Source of the DNA: Sphingobium limneticum
GTDB lineage: Bacteria; Pseudomonadota; Alphaproteobacteria; Sphingomonadales; Sphingomonadaceae
Length of the DNA: 57,782 bases
Assembly (NCBI RefSeq): GCF_008710155.1
Contig: NZ_VYPZ01000024.1
Location: 1-57,782, forward strand
Reading direction: 5' to 3'
Of this stretch, positions 17,097 through 25,296 are shown in pieces; within the stretch, counting starts at the first letter, position 1; each line of letters starts with the position of its first letter. The notes beneath the pieces are model-generated. The model was not told where the DNA came from. It did no database searches and worked only from the letters and a program-made list of their open reading frames with translations. The position numbers and the translations under genes are program-made.

Positions 17097-19682
17097 TCAG
17101 GATTCCAGAACGTTCCTGACCTTGGTGGCGAGCTGTTCGATGGTGAAAGGCTTGCCGATCAATTCCACACCCGGATCGATCACGCCATTATGCACAACCG
17201 CGTTGCGGGTGTAGCCCGAAGTGTAAAGAACCTTGAGTTCGGGTCGCCGGCGTTGGGCTTCGTCTGCCAATTTACGGCCGTTGATGTCCGGCATGACAAT
17301 GTCTGTGAAGAGCAGCGTGATTTCCGGATGCGCGTCGATGAGCTGTAGCGCCGCCACAGCGCCATCAGCTTCGAGCACGTGATAACCAAGTTCGGTCAAC
17401 GCATCGACGCTGAATTGGCGCACCGCCGCTTCGTCCTCGACTACGAGGATGACCTCCTGTTCCTCGCCCAATGGAAGGTCAGTGGGTGAAAGCGGTTCGG
17501 CCTCGAGCTCGTCGCCTATGAAGCGCGGGAGGTAGATTTTGACGGTCGTCCCCTGACCCAGTTCCGAATAGATTTTGACGTGGCCACCCGACTGCTTGAC
17601 GAACCCATAGACCTGACTGAGCCCGAGCCCTGTGCCCTTACCGACCTCTTTGGTCGTGAAGAAGGGATCAAAGGCTTTGGCAATAATCTCCGGCGGCATA
17701 CCGCAGCCGGTATCGGAAATGGCGATCAGGATATAATGCCCGGGCGGAACACCAAGATGCGCTGCCGAATAGCGTTCGTCGAAGTGCGCATTCTGCGTCT
17801 CGATCGTCAGTCGCCCCCCTTCGGGCATCGCATCGCGCGCGTTCACGGCGAGATTGAGAACGACATTTTCAAGCTGATTGCGGTCGGCATGCGTGCGCCA
17901 CAGTCCAGCAGCAAGGACGGTTTCCAAGCGCACATCTGCTCCCAAAGAATGGGTGAGTAGTTCAGACATACCAGGGAGAAGCTTGTTGGCATCCAACACC
18001 TCGGGATTGAGCGGCTGCTGGCGTGAGAAAGCCAAGAGCCGCTGGGTTAGAGTGGCGGCGCGTCCTGCACCTTCCAGTGCTGCGTCGACATATCGCTTCG
18101 CGCGCGCGTCGTCGTCGCCAAGGCGGCGGCAAAGGAGATCGAGTGACCCAACGATGACGGCAAGCATATTGTTGAAGTCGTGCGCGATTCCGCCAGTCAA
18201 TTGGCCGACCGCCTCCATCTTCTGGGATTGCCGCAGAGCTTCCTCGACCTGCTCGCGCTCGGCAATCGCTTGCGCTACGCGCCGTTCCAGATGCTCGTTC
18301 AGCTCCAGAACCCGCACTTCCGCCCGTTTGCGCTCGGTGACGTCTATAGCGGTGCCGATGACGCGCAGACACTGACCATCCTCGCTGAAAATGCCTCTGC
18401 CCTTGGCTGCTACCCAACGTTCGTACCCATCTTCCTTGCCGATGGTGCGGTACTCAACATCGTAAACCGCGCGTTGGCTTGGATCAGCGGATCGGGCATA
18501 GGCCTTCACCGTCGTATCTAGATCATCAGGGTGCAAACCTGCGTAATAATCCGCCATGGACACCGGCGCATCGGCTGAAATCCCGAACATGGCTTTGACG
18601 ATGGGCGGCCAGATGAGAATGTCATGCACGACATCCACGTCCCAGAAACCCACCTCAGCAGCCTGCGTGGCGAGCCGCAGCCGCTCCTCATTCAACATCA
18701 GTTCGGCGCGGGTGCGCTGCTGCTCCGTCAGATCGAGCATGGCACCGATCATCCGGACCGCTTTGCCTTCCGGATCGCGGATGATGTGTCCACGGTCGAG
18801 AATAGCGGCATAGCTGCCGTCGAAGCGGCGGAAACGATACTCGTCCGACCAACTTTCGGCCTCACCATCGATGGCAACATGAATGCTGTGATGGACACGA
18901 TCGCGGTCGTCGGGATGAATATGCTCGATCCACCACTCTCCCGTTGGCTCGATATCGGCGAGCCTATGGCCGTGTGTCGCTTCCAGAGCCTGGTTCCATG
19001 TGACGTGATTGGTGGCGAAATCCCAGTCCCAGATGGCATCGTTCGTCGCCCGGCTCACGAGGCGATAACGCTCCCGTATGGCTCTCAATGCCTTCTCAAC
19101 GCGAGCACGCTGTTCGACCTCGAGGCGTAATTCCTCAGCCCGTGAAGCTTGGGCCTGAAGGGCTTTACGAAGTTCCAGTTGGGCCATGACCTGCCGCGCC
19201 AAAACCTCAAGCACGTGGCGTTGGTAGGATGTGATACCATCAGGGCGCGGCGCACGGTCCAGCACGCAGATCGTGCCGATCGGCAACCCCATTTTGTCCC
19301 GCAGGATTGCGCCCGCATAAAAGCGCAGGCCGCCCTCCGCCGTCACCAAGGGGTTGCACGCGAAGCGAGGATCCTCAAGCGTGTCAGGCACGACGAGAAA
19401 ATCATTCTGCAAAATGGCGTGGGCGCAGATCGATACATCGAGAGGCAGTTCGCGCACGCCTACGCCGACTTCGGCCTTGAACCACTGGCGATCACTCGCG
19501 ACCAAATTGACGACGGCAATCGGCGCTGTAAAGGTTTCAGCCGCGAGCCTGACGATATCATCAAAGTCGGCTTCTTGCGGGGTATCCAGGATTCCGTAGC
19601 TTTCGAGTGAAGCTACGCGTTCAGTTTCAGACCAACCTTCATCCATTGATTTGCCTGGGATTTCCGTCGAATGTAGGGTCAT
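17097..19682 (-). CDS. Hybrid sensor histidine kinase (GAF-PAS-PAS-HK-REC)
   Basis: 861 aa. GAF domain (about 25-170, with V-S-I-C-A-H-A-I), coiled linker, two PAS domains (about 200-320 and 330-450), HisKA with H501 in G-G-I-A-H-D-F-N-N, HATPase_c with N-box N-A-R-D-A-M-P and G-T-G-L-G-L-S, and a C-terminal receiver with phospho-acceptor D794 in F-T-D-I-V-M-P. No membrane segment, so a cytosolic sensor. Aspartate-to-partner transfer is likely, but no cognate regulator adjoins it. Convergent with the flavoprotein gene. ATG at 19682 is the only sensible start. Confidence 0.9.
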   Translation of the reverse strand: MTLHSTEIPGKSMDEGWSETERVASLESYGILDTPQEADFDDIVRLAAETFTAPIAVVNLVASDRQWFKAEVGVGVRELPLDVSICAHAILQNDFLVVPDTLEDPRFACNPLVTAEGGLRFYAGAILRDKMGLPIGTICVLDRAPRPDGITSYQRHVLEVLARQVMAQLELRKALQAQASRAEELRLEVEQRARVEKALRAIRERYRLVSRATNDAIWDWDFATNHVTWNQALEATHGHRLADIEPTGEWWIEHIHPDDRDRVHHSIHVAIDGEAESWSDEYRFRRFDGSYAAILDRGHIIRDPEGKAVRMIGAMLDLTEQQRTRAELMLNEERLRLATQAAEVGFWDVDVVHDILIWPPIVKAMFGISADAPVSMADYYAGLHPDDLDTTVKAYARSADPSQRAVYDVEYRTIGKEDGYERWVAAKGRGIFSEDGQCLRVIGTAIDVTERKRAEVRVLELNEHLERRVAQAIAEREQVEEALRQSQKMEAVGQLTGGIAHDFNNMLAVIVGSLDLLCRRLGDDDARAKRYVDAALEGAGRAATLTQRLLAFSRQQPLNPEVLDANKLLPGMSELLTHSLGADVRLETVLAAGLWRTHADRNQLENVVLNLAVNARDAMPEGGRLTIETQNAHFDERYSAAHLGVPPGHYILIAISDTGCGMPPEIIAKAFDPFFTTKEVGKGTGLGLSQVYGFVKQSGGHVKIYSELGQGTTVKIYLPRFIGDELEAEPLSPTDLPLGEEQEVILVVEDEAAVRQFSVDALTELGYHVLEADGAVAALQLIDAHPEITLLFTDIVMPDINGRKLADEAQRRRPELKVLYTSGYTRNAVVHNGVIDPGVELIGKPFTIEQLATKVRNVLES

Positions 19683-20001
19683 GCCGGGTGACTATCATCC
19701 CCGCACGAGGATCGCACTGAAAACCTTCAGGGCTACCTTCAGCCGCATCGTGGAAGCAGTCGCGCAGCTCTATTGCGGGCGCCTTGACCGATGGCCGTTC
19801 AAGCGATTGCTTTCGGGTCGATCAGGAGAACGTCGAGACGAACGATTATGGGCCGCTAACCGACGGCGGGTTATGCACCGAAATCTGTCATGCAGTTGGG
19901 CCGTAAGGAATGGTCGCTTTGTCCCGAAACTGTGGTTCTGCGAGGAAGCCGTCTTTTAATCCCAACGCGAGGAAAGCTTTCCTGCGGAACCTCCAGGAAC
20001 A
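19683..20001. other. 319-nt spacer
   Basis: No gene supported. It holds the upstream region of the hybrid kinase. A 14-bp perfect palindrome, AGGAAAGCTTTCCT (19970-19983), lies just past the HU stop and may form the HU transcript end; no T-run. Confidence 0.4.
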
Positions 20002-20277
20002 TCAGCCGTTGAGCTGATCCTTCACCGCCTTGGCGGGCGTGAAGGTGAGCTTCTTCGACGCGGCAATCTGAATGGTCGCGCCAGTCGAAGGATTGCGACC
20101 TTCGCGCGCCGGGCTGTCCTTGACCTTGAACTTGCCGAAGCCGTTCAGCGAGACTTCCTCGCCCTTGGCAGCGGCTCCGGTGATCTGCGCGAAGACGGCA
20201 TCGACGTACTTGCGGGCATCCGCCTTGGTCAGGCCATGTTCGCCGGCAAGGGCTTCGGCCAGATCGCTATTGTTCAT
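20002..20277 (-). CDS. HU-family DNA-binding protein
   Basis: 91 aa, the length of HU. N-terminal dimerisation helices (M-N-N-S-D-L-A-E-A-L-A) and the DNA-binding beta-arm around G-R-N-P-S-T-G are clear, with the F-G-K-F-K-V and F-T-P-A-K-A-V-K-D core. It bends DNA as a dimer. Monocistronic by context. One of two nucleoid-associated protein genes in this window, the other being the IHF-like gene at 32226; it marks the right end of the cargo block. Confidence 0.92.
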   Translation of the reverse strand: MNNSDLAEALAGEHGLTKADARKYVDAVFAQITGAAAKGEEVSLNGFGKFKVKDSPAREGRNPSTGATIQIAASKKLTFTPAKAVKDQLNG

Positions 20278-20895
20278 GTCGCATCCTTATAGATTGAGAG
20301 GCGTTTGCTTTAGTGGCTCCGATCCCGGGTTTGAAGCCGTTAGTTGGGAGCATGGTGCATTTGCCCATTGACCACCGCGCGGCGTATGTTCCTCCTGGAG
20401 AAGAAACCTGTGCGCAGGTCAATGCTGATCCGCACCTTCAAGTTTCTCGCCGTCTGGGCCACGGCCGGTCATCATATACCATTGTTCCATAGTTGAGGGC
20501 GCGCCGATCAGGCGCTCATATCGTATCGGTCGAGACTTCGAGGCACCTGACCAGCGTATCTCGAACCTCTGCAAGCTCGTCGGGCAATTCGCGTTTTGGG
20601 GGATGATCCACAGTGATGCCTCCAGATTGGAGGATATCGGGCGCACTGTGCCTGCGCACCTGCAATCGCCGCCAGATCGGCGGCAATTTTCTGGCCAGTC
20701 AATCAGAATGGCGAGGGGCGTGCGGAATCTGTCTGGCTCTTTGAGGCGACGGCCGGGCTGGCGGTCGGGGCGAGGAGGGCTCCTCCGGGAACGGCGGTCG
20801 GGCTGGACGAACGCGCCGCGTGTGAGAGGGGAGAAGGATCTTGGAGAGTGTCGCTTTCGGATGGTCGAGAGCGGCTTTTCCAAGGAGTTGAGGTT
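20278..20895. other. 618-nt spacer at cargo/backbone border
   Basis: No gene supported with confidence. On the minus strand, short pieces in different frames look partly coding (for example a 60-codon stretch ending E-V-S-T-D-T-I at about 20519, and a 23-codon one ending at 20419), consistent with degraded gene remnants. The last 15 nt hold the AAGGAG of the DUF736 gene. Confidence 0.35.
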
Positions 20896-21354
20896 ATGAA
20901 TATCGGTGAAATCAAGCCCGTGAACGGTCGTCTTATCGGACATATCGCGACCCGTTCGATCGACTTGCCGCGCCTGGGGCTCCGGCCTGTCGAAAGCACC
21001 AATGAGCGCGCGCCGGTCTTCGAGATCGTCGCGCTTAATGTCGGGCAGCGCTGGGTACAGATCGGTGCGCTGTGGGAGGCGACCGCCAACAAAACCGGCG
21101 AATGCTTCCTCCAGGGATCGCTCGACGATCCTAGCCTGGCCGAACCGCTGCCGATCGCTCTCTTCGGCAGCGACGCTGAAGGCTATCGGGTCGCATGGCG
21201 CCGTCGGGATGCGCTGAGTGGCTTTGGCGGCGGCCAGCGTTCGGAACGTCCGGCGATGGGCGGCGAAGCCATGGGCGGGTTCGGTGCGAGCACCGCCGGC
21301 ATGGATGGCAGCTACATGGGCGGAAGTGATTTCGACGACGAAGTGCCTCACTGA
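20896..21354 (+). CDS. DUF736 family protein
   Basis: 152 aa. The N-terminal 100 residues fit DUF736 (M-N-I-G-E-I start, A-P-V-F-E-I-V-A-L, Q-I-G-A-L-W-E), a small beta-rich family found almost only on alphaproteobacterial plasmids and ICEs. The tail is Gly/Met-rich and low-complexity. Start at ATG 20896, with AAGGAG 8 nt upstream; longer frames have no ribosome-binding site. First gene of the resumed backbone, probably co-transcribed with the DUF2493 genes. Confidence 0.88.
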   Translation: MNIGEIKPVNGRLIGHIATRSIDLPRLGLRPVESTNERAPVFEIVALNVGQRWVQIGALWEATANKTGECFLQGSLDDPSLAEPLPIALFGSDAEGYRVAWRRRDALSGFGGGQRSERPAMGGEAMGGFGASTAGMDGSYMGGSDFDDEVPH

Positions 21355-21437
21355 GGTCTTTGTGCGTCATGGGTCGGGGGAGCACAGCCTCCTCCGGCCT
21401 TTCTTTTTGTCTGCCGATTTTGGAAAGGATGCGCATC

Positions 21438-22448
21438 ATGGCTACTGCCCTGCGCCACAGCATCGATCGATTTGCTGACTTGCCCACCCTCTACGCACAA
21501 ATGGTCGCGACGCCGGAGTATCAGGCGGCCTTTGGCGACCCAATGCCGCTTACAATCGCCGAGCCCGGAGACGCGCCCGCGGAGCATGAGATGCCGGAGC
21601 CAATCGCGGCCCAGGCCGAATGCGGCGGGATCATCGCTGCGATCTTCGACCTCTTCACCGGTACTCGTCTGGAGCCATTGGCACCCGATATCGCATGGGG
21701 TTTCGTCAACAGCTTCCACTTTCTCGCCGGGAAACTCGAAAAGCGCGAGGACAGCTATGCAAGGGAATTGGGGGAACTGGCGCGAGACCCTGAAGGTAGC
21801 GAGATCTATGCCCGCTCGCTCGAAGAAAAGCAGCTTCAGTGTCAGTCGGTCGCCGAGCAGCGGCAGGCCATTGAATGCATGCGCGACTATGCCGCGGAAA
21901 TGTACCGGGCGCAGTCAGGCTGGCCTTGGTCGCCGGCTAAAGGCACGCGAGCCTCTTCTGCATCAAGCGCCAGCCAGATCGCTGCGGTCGACTTCCTACG
22001 TGCCCGACAGCTGGAACAGCGAGAACGGCACCTGCCACAGGGGCCGATCGTGGTTGTCACCGGTCCTGCCGACTGGCACGACTGGCAGGCGATATGGTCG
22101 CGTCTCGACGCCATCCACGCGCGGGTTTCCCATATGACTTTGGTTACGACCGGGCAGCGTCGCGGCGTGGACCAGATTGCTGCGGCCTGGGCTGCTCGCA
22201 CCGGCGTTGAAGTGCCCGTCGTGCGCTATGGCCTATATGGAACCGGGCGGAAGACCGCCTTTACCCGCAATCGCAAGATCCTTGATTTGAAGCCGGTCGA
22301 GGCAGTGCTCTGCGAGGGTTCAGGCGTCCAGGCCAATCTCTACCAGCTGCTCCGCCAGGCCAATGTTCCGATCCACGCGTTGCGCAAGGCAGACCAGGCC
22401 GCTGACGCCGTGAGGTTCCCAACGCGCGCTTCCCGCGGGGGCCAATGA
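21438..22448 (+). CDS. DUF2493 (SLOG-like) protein, copy 1
   Basis: 336 aa. The N-terminal two thirds are helical and unassigned. The C-terminal 130 residues form a DUF2493/YspA-type Rossmann domain of the SLOG superfamily: V-V-V-T-G-P-A-D-W, G-V-D-Q-I-A-A-A-W-A, F-T-R-N-R-K-I-L-D and E-G-S-G-V-Q-A-N-L. SLOG domains bind nucleotides or nucleotide signals. Start at ATG 21438 with AAAGGA 8 nt upstream. It ends 11 nt before the DUF6117 gene. A paralogue follows at 23082. Confidence 0.82.
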   Translation: MATALRHSIDRFADLPTLYAQMVATPEYQAAFGDPMPLTIAEPGDAPAEHEMPEPIAAQAECGGIIAAIFDLFTGTRLEPLAPDIAWGFVNSFHFLAGKLEKREDSYARELGELARDPEGSEIYARSLEEKQLQCQSVAEQRQAIECMRDYAAEMYRAQSGWPWSPAKGTRASSASSASQIAAVDFLRARQLEQRERHLPQGPIVVVTGPADWHDWQAIWSRLDAIHARVSHMTLVTTGQRRGVDQIAAAWAARTGVEVPVVRYGLYGTGRKTAFTRNRKILDLKPVEAVLCEGSGVQANLYQLLRQANVPIHALRKADQAADAVRFPTRASRGGQ

Positions 22449-22459
22449 GGGAGGATAGC

Positions 22460-22675
22460 ATGGCGATACCTGACTATCTTAGCGCTAACTTCCAGACGCT
22501 TCTTCGGGCTGCGGAAGATGGAAATCTCGCCCTTATGGAATGCCAGGACGCAGCATCAGGGGAACCGCGTTACGTGATCTGCGCAGTCGGGCGGGAGGAG
22601 GGGGCCTATCTCATGACCCCGTTCGGCCATCTCGCGGAAGGCAACCCTTACGACGCCTACCGGCCGCCGATCTGA
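22460..22675 (+). CDS. DUF6117 family protein
   Basis: 71 aa. The sequence A-N-F-Q-T-L-L-R-A-A-E-D-G-N-L-A-L-M-E-C and V-I-C-A-V matches the small DUF6117 family found next to DUF2493 on sphingomonad plasmids; function unknown. GAGGGAGGA precedes ATG 22460. It is followed by a terminator at 22706-22741, so it closes the DUF736-DUF2493-DUF6117 unit. Confidence 0.82.
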   Translation: MAIPDYLSANFQTLLRAAEDGNLALMECQDAASGEPRYVICAVGREEGAYLMTPFGHLAEGNPYDAYRPPI

Positions 22676-22705
22676 CGGGGGACGACGACGTCCAGATCGA
22701 CCTCG

Positions 22706-22741
22706 GGACCGCAGCCATTTGGACGAGCGGTCCGTTTTTTT
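22706..22741 (+). terminator. Rho-independent terminator
   Basis: Stem GGACCGC / GCGGTCC, 14-nt loop, then G and seven T, 31 nt after the DUF6117 stop. Confidence 0.75.
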
Positions 22742-22803
22742 GTCGATGCAGGTGCCTGGGCACTGTCAGATGGGCGCTTGGGCACATGTCGCGCGAGGAT
22801 CAT

Positions 22804-22838
22804 AGCGCCCCAGGGGGCGTCGAGCCCCCTGGGGCGCT
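22804..22838. repeat. Perfect 15-bp hairpin
   Basis: Arms AGCGCCCCAGGGGGC and GCCCCCTGGGGCGCT with a 5-nt loop (GTCGA). It lies in the 406-nt spacer between DUF6117 and the second DUF2493 gene. No T-run on either side. Confidence 0.7.
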
Positions 22839-22913
22839 GCCACACTTCTTCTCTCAAGTCTTTTAATCGTGGCACGGGGACAGCGCCGGCCTCAAGGACG
22901 ACGGGGCCCCACC

Positions 22914-22985
22914 ATTTTTTTCGGCAGGCGGGCGGCAGTCCGTTCATGCCTACCGGGGCGCATGCCGAAAAAAATCGTGACCCCC
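22914..22985. repeat. 13-bp inverted repeat with T7/A7 arms
   Basis: ATTTTTTTCGGCA (22914-22926) and TGCCGAAAAAAAT (22973-22985), perfect, 46-nt spacer. The rest of the spacer (22742-23081) has further short GC-rich dyads and no gene. Could be a regulatory or replication-related region. Confidence 0.6.
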
Positions 22986-23081
22986 ATCGCCGCTTCGCGG
23001 TCGGGGCTGCGCCCCGATCCTTGACCCCGTCACTCGGAGCCCGTGCAGGGGGAAGACCTCTTTCAATCAAAGGAGGTTCTC

Positions 23082-24065
23082 ATGACCAAGGCATTCCGTT
23101 CCGTCCGCAGCTTCACCGAGATTGCAGCCTTCATTGCCGACGAAAGCGCGGTCACGTCCGACAGCTTTGTTGAAGCATTCGAGACGGACCTAGATGGCGT
23201 CCGGGTCAGCAGGGACGACGATGGACGCACCGAGCAAATGCCTGACGCAACGCAAGTCCAACTCGCGGTCGAGCTGATAGTCACGACGCTCTTCGATGTT
23301 CTGCGGGACAGCAGGCTGGACAAAGTGGCAGGACGCATCGCATGGGGCATCGTCCACAGTTTCCACCGAGTGAGCGATCAGGCGGCGGGTCAAGCCGACG
23401 GCGCAGCAAGGCAAATGCGCGACCTTCTCCGGCAGGCTGATGGCAGCGAAATCCATTCCATAGAGCTGGAGCGCGCGCACGAGGAACTGGCGTTTCTCGA
23501 CGAGGCTGCGGACGCACTGGCCTGTATGCGGGACCATGCCGCGGCGGTGTATCATAACGAAACCGGCAAACCCTGGTCTGCGCCAAGGGCGACGCTGGTG
23601 TCTTCCAAGCGGACTGCGAGCGTCATCAACGGGTCAGACTATCTGGCCGCGCGCCGCCAGCGCCGTATCGGACAGCATCATCCTGAAGGTCCGCTGGTCG
23701 TGTTCTCGGGCGGTAGCCAGTGGGCGGACTCCGAGCCGATCTGGAAGGCGCTGTCGAGGGCCAAGGCGACCCGGCCCCAGATGGTGCTGCTCACCACCGC
23801 GCAGAATAGCGGCGGCGACGCGATTGCCGAGGCATGGGCGGCAAAGACCAAGACGCCGGTGGTGAAGCTGGGCATCGACAAGGCACGGTGGGGCAACCGC
23901 GCCGGGTTCGTGCGCAACGACCAGATTGCGCGGCTGCGACCCGTCGAGGCGATCGTCGCGGAAGGAAGCGGCGTTCAGGCTCAACTGGTAAGGGTGATGC
24001 GTTCCATCGGTGTCGCGCCGGTGCTGCTCTCGCTTTATGGAGGCCCTGCGCACTGGGCTTCCTGA
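23082..24065 (+). CDS. DUF2493 (SLOG-like) protein, copy 2
   Basis: 327 aa, paralogue of the protein at 21438. Both share the helical N-terminal layout (A-C-M-R-D-H-A-A here, E-C-M-R-D-Y-A-A there), the G-x-P-W-S linker and the C-terminal SLOG domain (V-V-F-S-G-G, G-D-A-I-A-E-A-W-A, F-V-R-N-D-Q-I-A, E-G-S-G-V-Q-A-Q-L). Divergence is large, so the duplication is old. A perfect AAAGGAGG 5 nt before ATG 23082 indicates strong translation. Own terminator at 24080. Confidence 0.82.
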   Translation: MTKAFRSVRSFTEIAAFIADESAVTSDSFVEAFETDLDGVRVSRDDDGRTEQMPDATQVQLAVELIVTTLFDVLRDSRLDKVAGRIAWGIVHSFHRVSDQAAGQADGAARQMRDLLRQADGSEIHSIELERAHEELAFLDEAADALACMRDHAAAVYHNETGKPWSAPRATLVSSKRTASVINGSDYLAARRQRRIGQHHPEGPLVVFSGGSQWADSEPIWKALSRAKATRPQMVLLTTAQNSGGDAIAEAWAAKTKTPVVKLGIDKARWGNRAGFVRNDQIARLRPVEAIVAEGSGVQAQLVRVMRSIGVAPVLLSLYGGPAHWAS

Positions 24066-24079
24066 AGTCACGAAGGATG

Positions 24080-24122
24080 CGGGAGCAGTCGGGGTCATGC
24101 CCGATAGCTCCCGCTTTTTTTG
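24080..24122 (+). terminator. Rho-independent terminator
   Basis: Stem GCGGGAGC / GCTCCCGC around a 20-nt loop, followed directly by seven T, 15 nt after the DUF2493 stop. Confidence 0.8.
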
Positions 24123-24250
24123 TCTGTCGCTCTATGTCGTTGCCCTCAAGGACAGGCGCTGCGCGCCCGTCCCGTCGGGCAACGATGCCGCGCTCTCAAG
24201 GAACGCGGGCCTTCTGCGCGCGGCTTCGCCGTGCTCGTCGCAGGGACGCC

Positions 24251-24511
24251 CTACGGGCGCTTTTCCGGTTGAGATTTTGCCGTCGGTGCAATGCCCTTCA
24301 GCGCAGTAATAGAGGCTGGTCCACCCAGCCGGATCGCGTGCTGGACGAGCTCGCGAAAGTCTTTTTCGCTTAGCTTCTCGACCGCCATATCGCTCAGGAT
24401 GGAGGCATATTTGCCGCGCAGAGCGCGGCGGGCATCAAGGATCTCTTCCGCAATTTTCGTCTGGCGCGCTTCGAGGTCGGCAAGCCGGTCGCGGTCATTC
24501 AACTTTGGCAT
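24251..24511 (-). CDS. Small conserved conjugation-region protein (TraC-like?)
   Basis: 86 aa, charged and helical with a coiled-coil-like N-terminal half (residues 5-35, L-A-D-L-E-A-R-Q-T-K-I-A-E-E-I). It is divergent from the RHH-TraD-MobF operon across a 482-nt non-coding region that looks like an origin of transfer. Size, composition and position recall the small TraC-type accessory proteins beside oriT on Agrobacterium plasmids, but no diagnostic motif was seen, so that role is inference. Confidence 0.6.
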   Translation of the reverse strand: MPKLNDRDRLADLEARQTKIAEEILDARRALRGKYASILSDMAVEKLSEKDFRELVQHAIRLGGPASITALKGIAPTAKSQPEKRP

Positions 24512-24993
24512 TGATCATCCTTTCAAGTCGGATGGTCTGCCCGCCAATTCCATTATCGAGGATCATGGCCATGAACGCAACTCGTTGCGACAATCGGGGA
24601 ATCGGCCGGCGTGCCGCCGGGGAGAGAGACCCCTTCGGGGAAGCCCCGCGCCTTCCGGCACGAGGCTGGCGCAGCGGCGGGGCGCTGCGATAGGGGTACT
24701 CACGCCCGGGGCGTTTTGTAATGCACCGTACGCACGGGTGCTGCGGGCGCGAATCGCTAGGTTTTCTGCGGGTTTCGGCCAGGTGCCAGCCGGTGCCGAT
24801 GTCGCTTTCTTCATAGGGAGCTGGCACCAAATGGTCACCATATGAAGGCAATTCAGGGCTAAGTGACTGATAAGCTTTGGCACCATGTCGGTGCCGCGTT
24901 TGCTCATCGTAAGGCGTTGAGATCGCCTGAAAATCGGCGTATAACGCCCGGGCTTCACCCCATCTGGACAGGCAACGAACAGGAGTTCGGCGC
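24512..24993. other. Probable origin-of-transfer region
   Basis: This 482-nt gap separates a small divergent gene from the RHH-TraD-relaxase operon, the usual site of oriT. It contains five GGTGCC/GGCACC hexamers in 114 nt: GGTGCCAGC at 24782-24790 with its exact inverse GCTGGCACC at 24820-24828, one GGTGCC at 24792-24797, and a GGCACC-N5-GGTGCC dyad at 24879-24895. A GC-rich hairpin (CCCCTTCGGGG, near 24630-24640) lies further left. The nic site was not identified. Confidence 0.5.
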
Positions 24994-25296
24994 TTGCCCA
25001 GGATCAATATCAGATTGAAGGACGCTCTCCACGGGCGTCTCGTCGCCGGCGCCCGATCGGCGCGGCTCAGCCTCCCCGAATATGTCCGCGACATCCTTGA
25101 TCGCTTCGAAGGCATTGATGCCGGCGGTTATCATGGTCGCTTCGATGAGGTGCAGGCGACCCTCATTCAGGTGTTCGCCATTTTGGCCGCATCGGTCGGA
25201 ACGCGGCGCCCCGACATCCTCCAGAAGGGCATGGACGATGCCCGCGCCCTGCTCCTCGAAAGGGGCCTGCTCGCGCCCGAGGATGGTGCGCTATGA
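24994..25296 (+). CDS. RHH-type relaxosome accessory protein
   Basis: 100 aa. The N-terminus (I-N-I-R-L-K-D-A-L, then S-L-P-E-Y-V-R-D-I-L-D) has the beta-strand plus two-helix pattern of ribbon-helix-helix DNA-binding proteins such as TraY, MobC and TrwA. Its likely role is to bind oriT just upstream and help the MobF relaxase. TTG start at 24994 with AGGAG 8 nt upstream. Its stop overlaps the traD start as ATGA, so translation is coupled. Confidence 0.7.
   Translation: MPRINIRLKDALHGRLVAGARSARLSLPEYVRDILDRFEGIDAGGYHGRFDEVQATLIQVFAILAASVGTRRPDILQKGMDDARALLLERGLLAPEDGAL

Noticed and set aside
19651..19959. 102-codon plus-strand frame
   Set aside because: Overlaps the start of the hybrid kinase gene and has Arg/Cys-rich composition without a ribosome-binding site.
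20419..21351. 310-codon minus-strand frame across DUF736
   Set aside because: Overlaps the clear DUF736 gene; only its last part lies in the spacer and shows at most remnant character.
24495..25115. 206-codon minus-strand frame over the oriT-like region
   Set aside because: Overlaps the RHH gene and the small divergent gene; low-complexity Arg/Ser/Pro product.
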